Positions 33,569 to 46,014 of a stretch of DNA of 64,000 nucleotides are shown here, piece after piece. Below the pieces are notes generated by a model. The model was given only the letters and a program-made list of their open reading frames with translations, had not been told where the DNA came from and searched no databases. A program made the position numbers and the translations under genes. Source of the DNA: Ornithodoros turicata (Eukaryota; Arthropoda; Arachnida; Ixodida; Argasidae); the NCBI RefSeq assembly GCF_037126465.1, contig NC_088206.1:27344790-27408789 (forward strand), given 5' to 3'. The stretch's first letter is position 1; every line of letters begins with the position of its first letter.

Positions 33569-33749
33569 CGTGAAGCAGGTGGAGGCCGGAAACTCAGCTT
33601 ACTGTGGTCTCCCTGCGGGTCCCCGGTGGAACATGGCCCCGGTGCGCCTTGCCTGCTGGAGGGTGGTTCGTTGCTGGTTTGCCGAAAAATTTAGGATGGT
33701 GAGTGGCCGAATTACGCCGAACATGGTGTTCGTTGTTCGGGTCACCAAA

Positions 33750-33924
33750 TGTAGAGGACGATGGTCTTCCTCTACATGAGTCTTGACCGGCGATGATGGA
33801 ATCTCTCAGCGGGCAGATGGACGTGGCCTCACGCTAAGACGGTGCCGGTTGAACTGGCTGCAGGGCGCAGTGGCGCGCGCCAGCAGAGGCACTTCGTTGT
33901 CATCGTCGTTCACGGGCCGCCACA
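33750..33924 (-). repeat. Gypsy 5' LTR
   Basis: 175 bp with TG...CA ends. Its last 27 bases form a small palindrome (TGTAGAGGA/TCCTCTACA). Confidence 0.85.
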
Positions 33925-34639
33925 GGAAAACAAACGAAGAACGCTTCAGCGGTTCGGCCGTTCGGCTACCATTGGGGACGAGGCTATATGAGAAAATGGA
34001 GTAACGACCGAGCCGTATGGTGTTGCGGGATGTGCTGCATAAAAAGGATAATCACTGCAAGCGCTAATAAAGCATATGTTTCTGCTGCCGATTTCGTAAG
34101 GTATTTTTCAGACGTGTGACGTCTTGGTGTGCTAACACGTGCGTGCAACGCATGAAGGAATTCATGGGTGAAGTGACATTGATGCAGTCGTAGCTGTTTT
34201 GGACAGGAAATCGTGTAGCGAAAAATGTCCAGGATGAGCAACATATAAAATGTACAGCAAAACTGCTGTGTCTACCATTTGTCACGACGGTAATCACGTA
34301 AATATCATGTAAACGTCTCTTGCTTTCCTCGGCCTCAGCCTACGAAGAACCGCTAATGTTATGTTTGATAAGGGCCGCGAAAAGTGGTTCAGCAAGGTAA
34401 AACTGTGCCGGGAACACCGCCACATGAGGGAGGTGTTTAATTAAATCACAGTGAAAGATAGCAAAGGACTGTTACTGGTCATGTAGACAGCAGATCTCGT
34501 TCACCAACACATCAATGGATTGTATAAATAGTCTTCCTGTCAACGGACAACTGTCATTTTCCTCCCGTTTATACTGAGCAATGTTGACCCAGAGCTTCGT
34601 TTTTGGATGCCACAAAACACTTCTCGCCAAGATGGTGCA

Positions 34640-34960
34640 CTGTGACTCATGGACTGTGACTCAATGGGGCATTTACAGCTCAGTGTCATTACCACCTGAG
34701 GCAAGTTGACTCTCTCAGATACTGTCACTGCAGTGCTGTAGAAGACCCAGAGTATATTCTTTGTCATTGCCCACACTACCGAGCTTTCCAAACTGCCATT
34801 TTTCAGATCTCTCAATAATCTGAACTCCTGCCCCTCTCTATAAAATTGCTTGGCCTATGGCTAAATCGAGCCCACGAATGCCTGCTCTCAAAGCTGTTTT
34901 GGCAATTTTGGACTCCATGGGACATTATTTCCTTCCTCACACCACAAGCAGCTATGGGGT
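34640..34960 (+). pseudogene. LINE 3'-terminal coding fragment (cysteine motif)
   Basis: A frame around 34700-34820 reads RYCHCSAVEDPEYILCHCPHY. This is the C-x2-C...H...C motif that ends the ORF of R1/Jockey-type LINEs after RT/RNase H. A stop follows at about 34819, and likeness resumes in other frames. It is degenerate and has no RT. Confidence 0.5.
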
Positions 34961-35072
34961 AGAGTATCGCCCCAGGCAATGAAACTCCCTGCCCATCTCA
35001 AAATAAAGTTGATGAACAGCATCTGCAACTTCTGCGAGGTGGTTTAAACCACTCTTATAATTACATGTTATA

Positions 35073-35250
35073 TAAACAAAATACATAAGCCGACACTGAA
35101 GATTTTTGTTTAAGTTTAATTTGTACAAGCTTTCGCGTGGAGGTCCACGCTTCCTCAGGTCCTACGTGAGGAAGCGTGGGACTCCACGCGAAAGCTTGTA
35201 CAAATTAAACTTAAACAAAAATCTTCAATGTCGGTTATTGTATTTTGTTT
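35073..35250. repeat. Tail-to-tail palindrome of PLE 3' ends
   Basis: The arms 35073-35158 and 35167-35250 are inverted copies. Each matches the 3' tail of the 28.3-kb PLE (ACACTGAAGATTTTTGTTTA, then CTTTCGCGTGGAGGTCCACG). The 8-base centre is GTCCTACG-like. No coding sequence lies between the arms. Confidence 0.8.
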
Positions 35251-35636
35251 GTGTGATCTACAGGGCTTGACTACCCTCTTCGTATACACTTCAACTACAT
35301 GTTATGTGTAACCTAGGAATGCCGGTATGTGGGTGGAGTGGCTAGATTGCCACAGTACCACAAATAGGAACAGAAATGGCTGATAAATCTGCTACAGAAT
35401 CTGGGCCAAGACGATGAGCACTTGGAATCATCACAGTTTTTAGTACCATGCAGAGGAAGATAGAGTAGAGTACCCTCAAATTTTGTACTACTTTTTCTGA
35501 ATTAGTTGTAATTATGCTGTAGCTACATAGGCAGCAGTTACAATGCTACTCACAGTTGCCAAAACTTCATGCTAGCACTCAATCCTTTTTTACAAACTTT
35601 GATTTGTGATGTCATGAATGTTTCGCTGACTTCCAT

Positions 35637-35832
35637 AGACCCGGTTTCACCAACTCTGGTTAACTGAACCAATATCAAGGGTTGCCAATTCTTGAACTTA
35701 ACAGACACCTCTTTTTTTCCATCGGTGATATGGTGAATATTTCAGTAATAATAACTCCTTTAGTGAAGCAGATAGTTTAATGACCGTTCATCTTAGTTCA
35801 GATGCCGAAAAGGTTGGTGAAACTGGGCCATT
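35637..35832. mobile_element. MITE of about 195 bp
   Basis: Ends GACCCGGTTTCACCAAC and GTTGGTGAAACTGGGCC are inverted with two mismatches. Internal GGTTAACTGAACC.. and its inverted counterpart suggest longer, decayed arms. Confidence 0.65.
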
Positions 35833-35839
35833 ATGTAGC

Positions 35840-37955
35840 CTTTGTGTTCTGTTGCTGTGCAATGGCTTTTCGAGGGATTCAAACTACAAAAAAGGTGAAT
35901 AATAAAAAAAATTCTTGGCATACCTACCTACATACATGTCCCGGACAGCACGTAAGAAACTCAACAGAATATAAATGTCATCATGACGTTGGTAGACAGA
36001 TTGACACCGCTGAGTTCCACGAATGGGCACTTGTTCAGTGCCTCCTCTTGAAAGAAAAGTAGGACCGAAAGTCGCGTGCTCTCTCAGAGACCACCGTAAT
36101 CCGCTTAATATCATGCCTTTTAGACGCGAACTCGTCCCCCGTAGCTTTGAGCGTAGCTCAACTGTACCAAATTGGTGGCTCTGTTGAACAGTATGATGTC
36201 ATTTGTTTTTAAGATGAACAGTATGATGTCATTTGCACCGTTTCCAAGGCACTTTGTACAATGGTGATGTGTGCCAGCAGTGTACTGTCTTCCGAAATGT
36301 AGTTTTCGTGTCCACTTCAAGAGGAAATTTTTTTTAAGAGGCTTAGAGGATGCGTAACTACTGTGTGATTTTCACTAAATATCAGAAGAGAGGTGCACAC
36401 CTAAATACCTGAAACCCTCAACTCAGTTAATTGTAGGATCAAAATTACATAGGAATATATTGAGGTTTGTCTTGTTCACAAAAGATATCATTGCACAATC
36501 TGCAAAGTTCATCGGTAGTTGCCCTAGCCTACATCAATCATAAACACTGCAAACCCCTCATTGAGCATAGTCAGTCCGCGGTACGCGAAGTGAAAAGCGT
36601 CATTGCCCATTGTGAACATGGCCATGCAACAGTGCTTGCGGCTTTGCATTTCTCACTAGTTTCTTTCATCACTTTGTTATGAGATGACTAATGCTTTGCC
36701 AATTCAACACGAACATACTTTGTAACAACAACTTGGAACTTTGGAACAACTTTGCAAAGCATATGTACTCGTATGCACTTCCTTTAATCGCTTCAGGAGT
36801 ATTTCTCCCGTAACATATCTCAGCAGATGCAGCATGTCATGTAGGTAACACAATTGTGGCACAGTATTTGCTTCATATGTCCAACAAGCAGAGATATCAA
36901 ATCTTTGTACAAAAATGGTGTGCCACGTGTCCGTGTAAAGACGCGTCGCTTAGATGGAATAGGTACAGCATCTTGATGTTGAATGCAAGAAGTTAATGTT
37001 TGACAACATATATGTAATGGGTTAAACAGAGCAGTATATCATACACATCAGAAGAATGCCAACACTTCAGTGCTCTACCTTTACCTGTTATTCCAATGTT
37101 TACTCTCCCTTCTATTCGAATTATGTATTTCAGAATCATTTTTGTATTATTGAATTTTAATTTGTCAATCCTTTCGCATGTCTTGTGATAGACAGGTTAG
37201 CAATGTAAGCAGTGTTTATGTGCCTCTCACAACCTGTATCTTCATGCAAAAATACTCCAAAAGCCGGGAGACGACATAACCAATCCCAAAATTCGCGGTC
37301 ACCCCCCCGCCGGCGCACTCCGTCACTATACTCAGCCGCTATGCGGGAAGCTGCCTTACAGGATGTTAATTCAATGGGAGACAGCGTTTATGCCAATTAA
37401 CAGCAAAACAGAATAAATTTTTTAAGATGTCATCGCCTAATAGAGAAGAACACCATGTAAAGAACCCCTGGAGACATGAAAGGCACCAGCAGGATATAAG
37501 CCTAGTGCACCCTGGCCAAATGAATTTTAATGCATTGCGCCTATGGGGATTCCGTCGATTTTTGCACATCGCCCATGTTTAGACTACGATTTTTCGACAA
37601 AAGCAGTCAAATTCTGCAAATGTCATCACCTATTTTCGTTCAGTACGTCCTCCAGGCGACATACCAACCACGGCACGATGTGTGAGTGTTAATCCTGATG
37701 CACCCAGGGCCTTCAAAGTTGCGACTCAGACAGGGTTCCCCTCCTAGGCGCTCGACGGACTAAGTCCCAGTATTATCGTAATACGCATGCGCTGAGACTG
37801 TACGGCCGGTCTGAAGGATTCGAAACGAGAACTGTCATTTTTTCCAGAACTCGAAGTGGCTGACAGAACAGACAACTTTATTTTCAGTGAGTAATATACA
37901 AATGATACCGTCTTGTATTTTATATCGCTTTTATATTAAACTATACAACTTGATA
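35840..37955. other. No supportable gene
   Basis: Only scattered short frames and AT-rich sequence. I see no repeat array, RNA gene or transposon hallmark. Confidence 0.5.
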
Positions 37956-37959
37956 AAAC

Positions 37960-40900
37960 TGTCCATTTCGAGTGCCGTTTTGGAAGTGATTTTGTCAAAC
38001 GCGACCTTTCAGGGTGCAACAGGAGAACAAGGTACGGGGCTCAAACCCCGTGATCGTACTTTCACATATACATACACATATACATTACATTATATAATCA
38101 GCTTAGGATGATGAAATTCGCCATTTGGCCGTTTTGGAAGCGATTTTGTCAAACGCGACCTCTCAGGGAGCAACAGGGGAAGATAATGGGTTCTAACCCC
38201 GTGATCTTACTTTCACGTATACATATTATAATATCAGCTTAGGACATCTTTAATATTAATTTTATATCAAATGATAATAAGCCCCGACGTTTACGAAATT
38301 GGCCACTTGGCCATTTCGAGTGCCGCTTTGGAAACGATTTTGTCAAACGCGACCTCTCAGGGTGCAACAGGGGAACAACGTACGGGTTTAAACACCGTGA
38401 TCATACTTTCACGTATACATATTACAGAATTAGTTTAGGACATTTTTAATATTTTTATATCGAATGATATTGAGCCCCGAAGTTGACGAAATTAGCCACT
38501 TTGCCATTTCGAGTGCCGTTTTGGAAGCGATTTTGTCAAACCCGACCTCTCAGGGTGCAACAGGGGAACAAGATACGGGGTTCAAACCCCGTGACCTTAT
38601 GTTCACATATACATACTACAAAATCAGCTTAGGACATATTTAATATTATTTTTATGTCAAATGATATTAAGCCCCGAAGTTGATGAAATTGGCCATTTGG
38701 CCATTTCGAGTGCCGGCTTGGAAGCCATTTTGTCAAACCCGACCTCTCAGGGTGCAACAGGGGAACAAGATACGGGGTTCAAACCCCGTGATCTTACTCT
38801 CACATACACATACTACAAAATCAGCTTAGGACATCTTTAATGTTATTTTTATATCAAATAATATTAAGCCTCGAAGTTGACGAAATTTGCCACTTGGCCA
38901 TTTCGAGTGCCGGTTTGGAAGCCATTTTGTGAAACCCGACCTCTCAGGGTGCAACAGGGGAACAAGATACGGGGTTCAAACCCCGTGATCTTACTTTCAC
39001 ATATACATATTACGAAATTAGCTTCGGACATCTTTAGTGTTATTTTTATATCAAATGATATTAAGTCTCAAAGTTGACGAAATTGGCCACTTGGCCATTT
39101 CGAGTGCCGTCTAGGAAGCGATTTTGTCAAACGCGACCTCTCAGGGTGCAACAGGGGAACAAGATACGGGGTTCAAACCCCGTGATCTTATGTTCACATA
39201 TACATACTACAAAATCAGCTTAGGACATATTTAATATTATTTTTATGTCAAATGATATTAAGCCCCGAAGTTGATGAAATTGGCCATTTGGCCATTTCGA
39301 GTGCCGGTTTGGAAGCCATTTTGTCAAACCCGACCTCTCAGGGTGCAACAGGGGAACAAGATACGGGGTTCAAACCCCGTGATCTTATGTTCACATATAC
39401 ATACTACAAAATCAGCTTAGGACATATTTAATATTATTTTTTATGACAAATGATATTAAGCCCCAAAGTTGATGAAATTGGCCATTTGGCCATTTCGAGT
39501 GCCGGTTTGGAAGCCATTTTGTGAAACCCGACCTCTCAGGGTGCAACAGGGGAACAAGATACGGGGTTCAAACCCCGTGATCTTACTCTCACATACACAT
39601 ACTACAAAATCAGCTTAGGACATCTTTAATGTTATTTTTATATCAAATAATATTAAGCCTCGAAGTTGACGAAATTTGCCACTTGGCCATTTCGAGTGCC
39701 GTTTTGGAAGCGACTTTGTCAAACCCGACCTCTCAGGGTGCAACAGAGGAACAAGGTACGGGGTTCAAACCCCGTGATCTTACTTTCACATATACGTATT
39801 ACAAAATTAGCTGAGGACATCTCTAATATTATTTTTATATCAAATGATACTAAGCCCCGAAGTTGACGAAATTGGCCACTTGGCCATTTCGAGTGCCGTT
39901 TTGGAAGCGATTTTGTCAAACCCGACCTCTCAGGGTGCAACAGGGGAACAAGGTACGGGGTTCAAACCCCGTGATCTTATGTTCACATATACGTACTACA
40001 AAATCAGCTTAGGACATATTTAATATTATTTTTATATCAAATGATATTAAGCCCCGAAGTTGACGAAATTGGCCATTTGGCCATTTCGAGTGCCGGTTTG
40101 GAAGCCATTTTGTGAAACCCGATCTCTCAGGGTGCAACAGGGGAACAAGATACGGGGTTCAAACCCCGTGATCTTACTTTCACATATACATATTACGAAA
40201 TTAGCTTCGGACATCTTTAGTATTATTTTTATATCAAATGATATTAAGTCTCAAAGTTGACGAAATTGGCCACTTGGCCATTTCGAGTGCCGTCTAGGAA
40301 GCGATTTTGTCAAACGCGACCTCTCAGGGTGCAACAGGGGAACAAGATACGGGGTTCAAACCCCGTGATCTTATGTTCACATATACATACTACAAAATCA
40401 GCTTAGGACATATTTAATATTATTTTTATATCAAATGATATTAAGCCCCGAAGTTGACGAAATTGGCCATTTGGCCATTTCGAGTGCCGGTTTGGAAGCC
40501 ATTTTGTGAAACCCGACCTCTCAGGGTGCAACAGGGGAACAAGATACTGGGTTCAAACCCCGTGATCTTACTCTCACATACACAAACTACAAAATCAGCT
40601 TAGGACATCTTTAATGTTATTTTTATATCAAATAATATTAAGCCTCGAAGTTGACGAAATTTGCCACTTGGCCATTTCGAGTGCCGTTTGGAAGCGATTT
40701 TGTCAAACCCGACCTCTCAGGGTGCAACAGAGGAACAAGGTACGGGGTTCAAACCCCGTGATCTTATGTTCACATATACGTACTACAAAATCAGCTTAGG
40801 ACATATTTAATATTATTTTTATATCAAATGATATTAAGCCGCGAAGTTGACGAAATTGGCCATTTGGCCATTTCGAGTGCCGGTTTGGAAGCCATTTTGT

Positions 40901-41845
40901 GAAACCCGACCTCTCAGGGTGCAACAGGGGAACAAGATACGGGGTTCAAACCCCGTGATCTTACTTTCACATATACATATTACGAAATTAGCTTCGGACA
41001 TCTTTAGTATTATTTTTATATGAAATGATATTAAGTCTCAAAGTTGACGAAATTGGCCACTTGGCCATTTCGAGTGCCGTTTAGGAAGCGATTTTGTCAA
41101 ACGCGACCTCTCAGGGTGCAACAGGGGAACAAGATACGGGGCTCAAACCCCGTGATCTTACTTTCACATATGCATATTACAAAATCAGCTTAGGACATCT
41201 TTAATGTTATTTTTATATCAAATAATATTAAGCCTCGAAGTTGACGAAATTTGCCACTTGGCCATTTCGAGTGCCGTTTTGGAAGCGACTTTGTCAAACG
41301 CGACCTCTCCGGGTGCAACAGGGGAACAAGGTACGGGGTTCAAACCCCGTGATCTTCCTTTCACATATACATATTACAAAATTAGCTTAGAACATCTTTA
41401 ATATTATTGTTATATCGAATGATATTAAGTCCCGAAGTTGATGAAATTGGCCAATGGCCATTTCGAGCGCCGGTTTGGAAGCGATTTTGTCAAACTCGAC
41501 CTGTTATGGTGCAACAGGAGAACAAGGTACGTGGTTCAAACTCCATGATCTTAGTTTCAGATATACACATTAGAAAATCAGCTTTGGACGTCTTTAATAT
41601 TATTGTTATATAAAAATATATTAAGCCCCGAAGTTGATGAAATAGGCCATTTGGCCATTTCGAGTGCCATTTTGGAAGCGATTTTTAAAACGCGCCCTCT
41701 CAGGGTGCAACAGGGGAACAAGATACGGGGTTCAAACCCCGTGATCTTACTTTCTCATATACATACTACAAAATCAGCTTAGGACGCTTTTTGCTTAGGG
41801 AGTGTCGTTTCGGAAGCAGTTTCTTCAAACGCGACCTCTCCATGT
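37960..41845. repeat. Satellite array, about 197-bp monomer, about 20 copies
   Basis: Each monomer contains GGCCATTTCGAGTGCCG, GCGACCTCTCAGGGTGCAAC, a CGGGGTTCAAACCCCG palindrome, GTGATCTTA, and a TATTTTTATATCAAATGATA tail. Palindrome centres step by 195-198 bp. Variants alternate (TATGTTCAC, TACTCTCAC, TACTTTCAC; GCCGTCTAGG at about 39108, 40292 and about 41080), giving a higher-order pattern. Edge units (37960-38100 and 41400-41845) are the most diverged. The short frames here, of about 60-75 codons, are repeat shadows. Confidence 0.95.
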
Positions 41846-41859
41846 ACGGCCTGGCACCA

Positions 41860-42960
41860 GGATTAAAGGGGCTTCGCACGTTTTAAAGGGCTCGATCTGC
41901 TGCTGAGCGTTGCGGTATCCTCTGTTACAATCCCAGTACAAGCCGTTCATAGTATCTTTTTGGCACAATGATACAAGTCATTTGAGTCATTGTAAAGGAC
42001 CCTGCTGCCGCCTTTTCCAAATTTTGCGGTGGTTTCCGATGCAATCACAGGAGAGGGGCATAACATAAGCCGTCGCGTCTTTATAGGTGTGTAAAATGTC
42101 GGCCACCATGATTAAAGGGTTTTTTGTCCGTTTTAAAGGGCTCTGCTGTAGCCTTTTATGGAGTTTGCGGCCGCATCCGTTATAATTCCAGTAGAACGGC
42201 AATAGCATGCATAACCCGTTGCGTATACTTATATGACTTTGGAACTATGATACAAGGGGTATCGACCGTTTTAAAGGGCTCTGCTGCCGCATTTTCTGTA
42301 TTTTGCGGTAGTCTCTGTTACAATCCCAGTAGAACGGCATTGCACAAGCCATTGATGACATGTCATCGGCAGCATGATACAAGAAGTCTCGCCCGTTCTG
42401 AAGGGCTATGCTGCATCCTTTTCCCGATATTTGCGGTCGCCTGTGTTATGATCTCGGTAGAATGACATAGTATAAGTTGTTGATAATATGACTGTGACAG
42501 CATGACACAAGGGGTTTTGCTCGTTTAAGAGGCCTCTGCTGCCACGTTTGCCGAATTTGGCGATCGCCTGTGTTATAACTCCAGCAGAATAGGATTGCAC
42601 AAGACACTGGTAACTTTCTTTCTTTCGCTCCATGATACAGGGAGTTTCGCCCGTTTTTTAAGGCCTTGCTGCTGCCGTATCCAAATTATGCGGTCTCCTC
42701 TTGCGCAATTCCGGTAGAAAGGCACAGCGTAAGCCGTCATTAATATGCCTTTGGTACCATGATACAAGGGGTTTCGTACGTTTTAAAGGACTCTGTTGCT
42801 GCCTTTTCCGCATTTGGTGGTCGCTTCTGTTGCGATCCCTGTAGAAGAGCATCATAAGCCGTTGATAATATCTGTTTGGAACCATGATTTCTAAAGGGCT
42901 CTGCTGCGGTCTTTTACGGATTTTGCGGTCGCCTCACTTTTGTGCCCCGTATCTTGGCAA
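41860..42960. repeat. Second tandem array, about 125-135-bp unit, about 9 diverged copies
   Basis: The ordered phrases TTTTAAAGGGCTCTGCTGC, TTTGCGGTCGCC, AATCCCAGTAGAA, CAAGCCGTTGATA and CATGATACAAGGGGTTTC recur near 41883, 41995, 42133, 42270, 42395, 42523, 42657, 42781 and 42890. It abuts the 197-bp satellite but is unrelated to it. Confidence 0.85.
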
Positions 42961-42964
42961 GTTT

Positions 42965-45765
42965 TTTTCCTTGCCGTCACGGCTCTCTCACGCTGAATTC
43001 AAACGGAAGGTATCAGCCTTTGGTCCGTTGCGCAACTCGTATCAGCAGCGAAGAGGAACGACAATTTCTTCTTTGTCATTGTTGTTGCGGCTGGCACTAT
43101 CATCAATGCGCATAGAAGCCAAGATGCGGTACCCGGCGTGATAAGATGTCTGCGTGATTTCGAGTGGAGAGAACCATAGGGTGGTATACCTATATGGATA
43201 CATATCTATGCGTATATGCATTGGTGGCCAAGGTGTATCGGGAAATCTCATGAATTACAGGGGAGTGGTTGGAAAAATTCAGGGGGAGTGTACACCTCCC
43301 TGGGGGTGGGGGTAATCACCCTGGAAAGGACCGCAATTATAGCAAAGTACCTTAGCGTAAACAGCTGAGCGGTATAGTTATTAGGCATTCGCATATACAA
43401 TTCGTCAATGAGAAACTTCACTTGACACACCAGCAGAGAAAAATGAGCTTCTTTTCCAAATTATACCCTAGTCAGACAGCATTTCAAATGTCAATCGCGA
43501 GAAATGGCCTTCGGACTCTCAAATGACCTTTGTTCGGAGGCGCCTGCCAGACAGGCGGGAAAGGAGTGCTCCTCAACTCCTGACTGCCCTCACCAGCTCC
43601 CTTTTTCGATTTCGTTTTCCCTGTCTGCTGTGGAAATTTGAAATTGGTCTGTGCGCCACAAATCAAGATGCAGAAGCCATATGCACTTCTCTAAATAGGA
43701 TCTAAATACGTTTATACAGTTTCACTCCATTATCCGCATTTTATAGGTTTTCCTACATTCAGCTGCGAAGGTAGCGAGGGTACAACGGCATAACACTGTT
43801 GTCGAGATTGCTCCTTTCTGCTCCTCAAATGTCGTTGGGGGCCTCCTTTCGCGTTGATGGTCATTTCTTAGAAAGGTCCTTCGAGCTGCCGTCTGACACG
43901 GCTGTCAGAGGTCATTTTTTGCAAATGACAATTCCCCGAAGTCCTTCGAGCATGCCGTCTGACTGGGGTATTAGACATTGAAAATTTGAAAGGCGTTGCA
44001 AGTTCTTCGTACATAGTTCTTCACGAACGATTATCCCAACGTCCAGGAGCACTGAAATTGTCGGTTTACACACTGTATTGCTGATTTTGCTTGCATTTTC
44101 AACATGAAAAAGAAAAAGAAAATCAGGGAAAGAGAAATAATTAAAAATATTCGCACAATGACCCTCGAACATAACGACTCCATCTATTTTTTTTCCTTTT
44201 TTTTTTCACTGCGCCTCTCTGTGCTCAGTATACAGTTTTTCGCGCATGATATCCGGAGAGGCTGCTGGATTGGATTGGAAAAGAAACAAAAATATGGAGA
44301 GGTTAGTCCCGACCCAGTCAGAACTGGCTACTCCAAAACGCGTTTGGCGAGAGGCTGCTGCTATGCTGTAAGCCCATAAACTTAGTGTAATAATTAAGAT
44401 GATGTCATTCTCTGCACTTGTCTCCACTATAACTTCTCAATTATCATATTACTTACAGTGTAGCTTATCAAAATGCACGTTCAGACCAGATCGCTAATCG
44501 CTATAACTACTAGCTGAGGTTCATGAGTCACAAGAACTGCTCGAATGTGAATGTCCTTCCTAACGTCGACAGGAGCAACACTGCATCGAGCAAGGGTAAA
44601 AACAATGCCTGAAAACCTGGTTTCATTCCCACTTCTTCATCATTGGTGTGCGTGTGTGTGTGTGGGGGGGGGCAGCTTTATTCTATTTAGTGGTCAAGAG
44701 CCCTCGGGACACAGAATAGCTGACTGCAAGCCATGCACATGCGGCCCGCGTGTGTGAGAGCCCTGATTGCCCTGATCTAAGCATTACTTCATCTTGAGCG
44801 AGAAGTAAATAATGTACTCGAGGGCGCGTAGCACTTGTTTAGCGTTATCTCCAAATCTGGTATTTAGTTCTGCTCCAAAATATCTGGTCCAAAGAAGTCG
44901 CGTTTGATCAAACTTTTGCCACTCGCATCGCCACAGCACTCGGAGACGCCAAACTGTCCGTATCTTCCATTTCATTTAGTAATAATTCTGGATATAAACG
45001 TGATATCGAAGATGTCATCACTTAATTACGTAGTCTGTGTATCCATGCTTAATAGCTATGAGTCCGCGGCCCATACCTGATTCCCTTGCCAGAGCCCGCG
45101 AAGTAGCGTTTGGTCAAATCATTCATTTTCAAGCGACCAAAGAACAAACAGGAGACAAGACCAGACACATGTCGCTCTGTTGTTGTTTCGTGTTTGTTCT
45201 TTGGTCGCTTGTGGATTTACACCAACCAGCCCAATCTATATACTTCAGACATTTTGCAAAATCGTCGCCCAAGAGGCACTCACTGGCACGAATTTGTCAG
45301 TTTCCTCTATTTTAGCTCGTAATAACTCTTGATACCAATTTGATACTGATGGTATCATAATAAAATTACGTAGTCTGTGTATCGTCTGCGGACCGTAGCT
45401 GCTGTCCTTGCTGCACTCTTAGAACTCGCATTTAGTGAATTTGTCGTCCAGAAGGCTATCACAGGCGCCAACCTGCCAATTTCATCCGGCAATCTCCCGA
45501 TATCTGGAAAGTCTCATGCTCGTTTCCACAGTTATACATCACGTCTTATTCTTTATCTTATGCGAATGCTCCCGGGCGTGTTATCGGTGTTGTTATCAGG
45601 TCGGGGCGCGAAAAGGGAATTGTTCGCCTCAGATATGTCCTCCTCTCCCTGCCCAGATCTGTTCCTCCTCACGTACTCACGCACCACCCTGTAAACTTAG
45701 CTTCCTTGCGTAGTCCTCTGCTATCAGGTCAAGCCGGGTTTCAGAGGGGGTGTCCCTGAATGCTG
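42965..45765. other. No supportable gene
   Basis: Mixed sequence with a GTGTGTG/G-run near 44648-44675. Two stretches share TTACGTAGTCTGTGTATC (about 45026 and 45365), hinting at a degenerate duplication of about 340 bp. Confidence 0.45.
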
Positions 45766-45770
45766 CTCTT

Positions 45771-46014
45771 GTAGACAAAAAAGTAGAGAACTCTGACTTA
45801 ACATAACAAAATAACAAGGTTTACTCAGACGTTTCATCCGTCATGCGACGGACATCATCAGTGCCAAACTGAATGAGAGATTGCACAAGGGGTCACGGTT
45901 TTTGTTACAAACCGAGGGGTCACCGCGTATGTGCCAAGACTCTAGAAGCTTCCTGTGTCCCCATCTTTGTTCTCTCTTGTTATGTTAAGCTGGAGTTCTC
46001 TACTTTTTGTCTAC
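45771..46014. mobile_element. Small foldback element with PLE-like tail and hammerhead-like core
   Basis: Outer arms GTAGACAAAAAGTAGAGAACT are inverted (about 45 bp each) around a 150-bp centre. On the minus strand the centre reads CTGATGA, then a 6-bp GC stem with a GCAT loop, then GAAAC (45831-45861). This is the catalytic-core layout of a hammerhead ribozyme, known from Penelope-like elements. Stem III is not evident. It is a likely relic of inverted PLE tails. Confidence 0.5.

Larger units (their letters stand above)
30095..33924 (-). mobile_element. Gypsy-type LTR retrotransposon, internally deleted and recombined
   Basis: Both outer LTRs are 175 bp (33750-33924 and 30095-30269), TGTGGCGG...CTCTACA on the minus strand. 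A tRNA-primer site-like TGGTGACCC lies two bases inside the 5' LTR. A purine tract (30270-30288) abuts the 3' LTR. Gag and pol follow in order, but RNase H and integrase are partly deleted. Near 30990 integrase sequence jumps into a second LTR fragment (30935-30990) plus a second leader (30753-30934) and a short gag-like frame. The flanks show no target duplication (ACTAG against GGAAA). This looks like a chimera of an autonomous element and a short derivative. Confidence 0.88.

Noticed and set aside
38190..38215. tRNA gene suggested by GGGGTTCAAACCCC motifs
   Set aside because: Only a T-arm-like palindrome is present. No acceptor, D or anticodon arms fit around it, and it recurs every 197 bp as satellite.
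38877..41613. Series of plus-strand frames of 60-70 codons in the satellite
   Set aside because: Each is one repeat unit read through. Start codons and ends drift with monomer variants, so there is no coding signal.
37960..42960. CRISPR-like array
   Set aside because: Long, diverged monomers without short identical repeats and unique spacers; eukaryotic satellite context and no cas genes.
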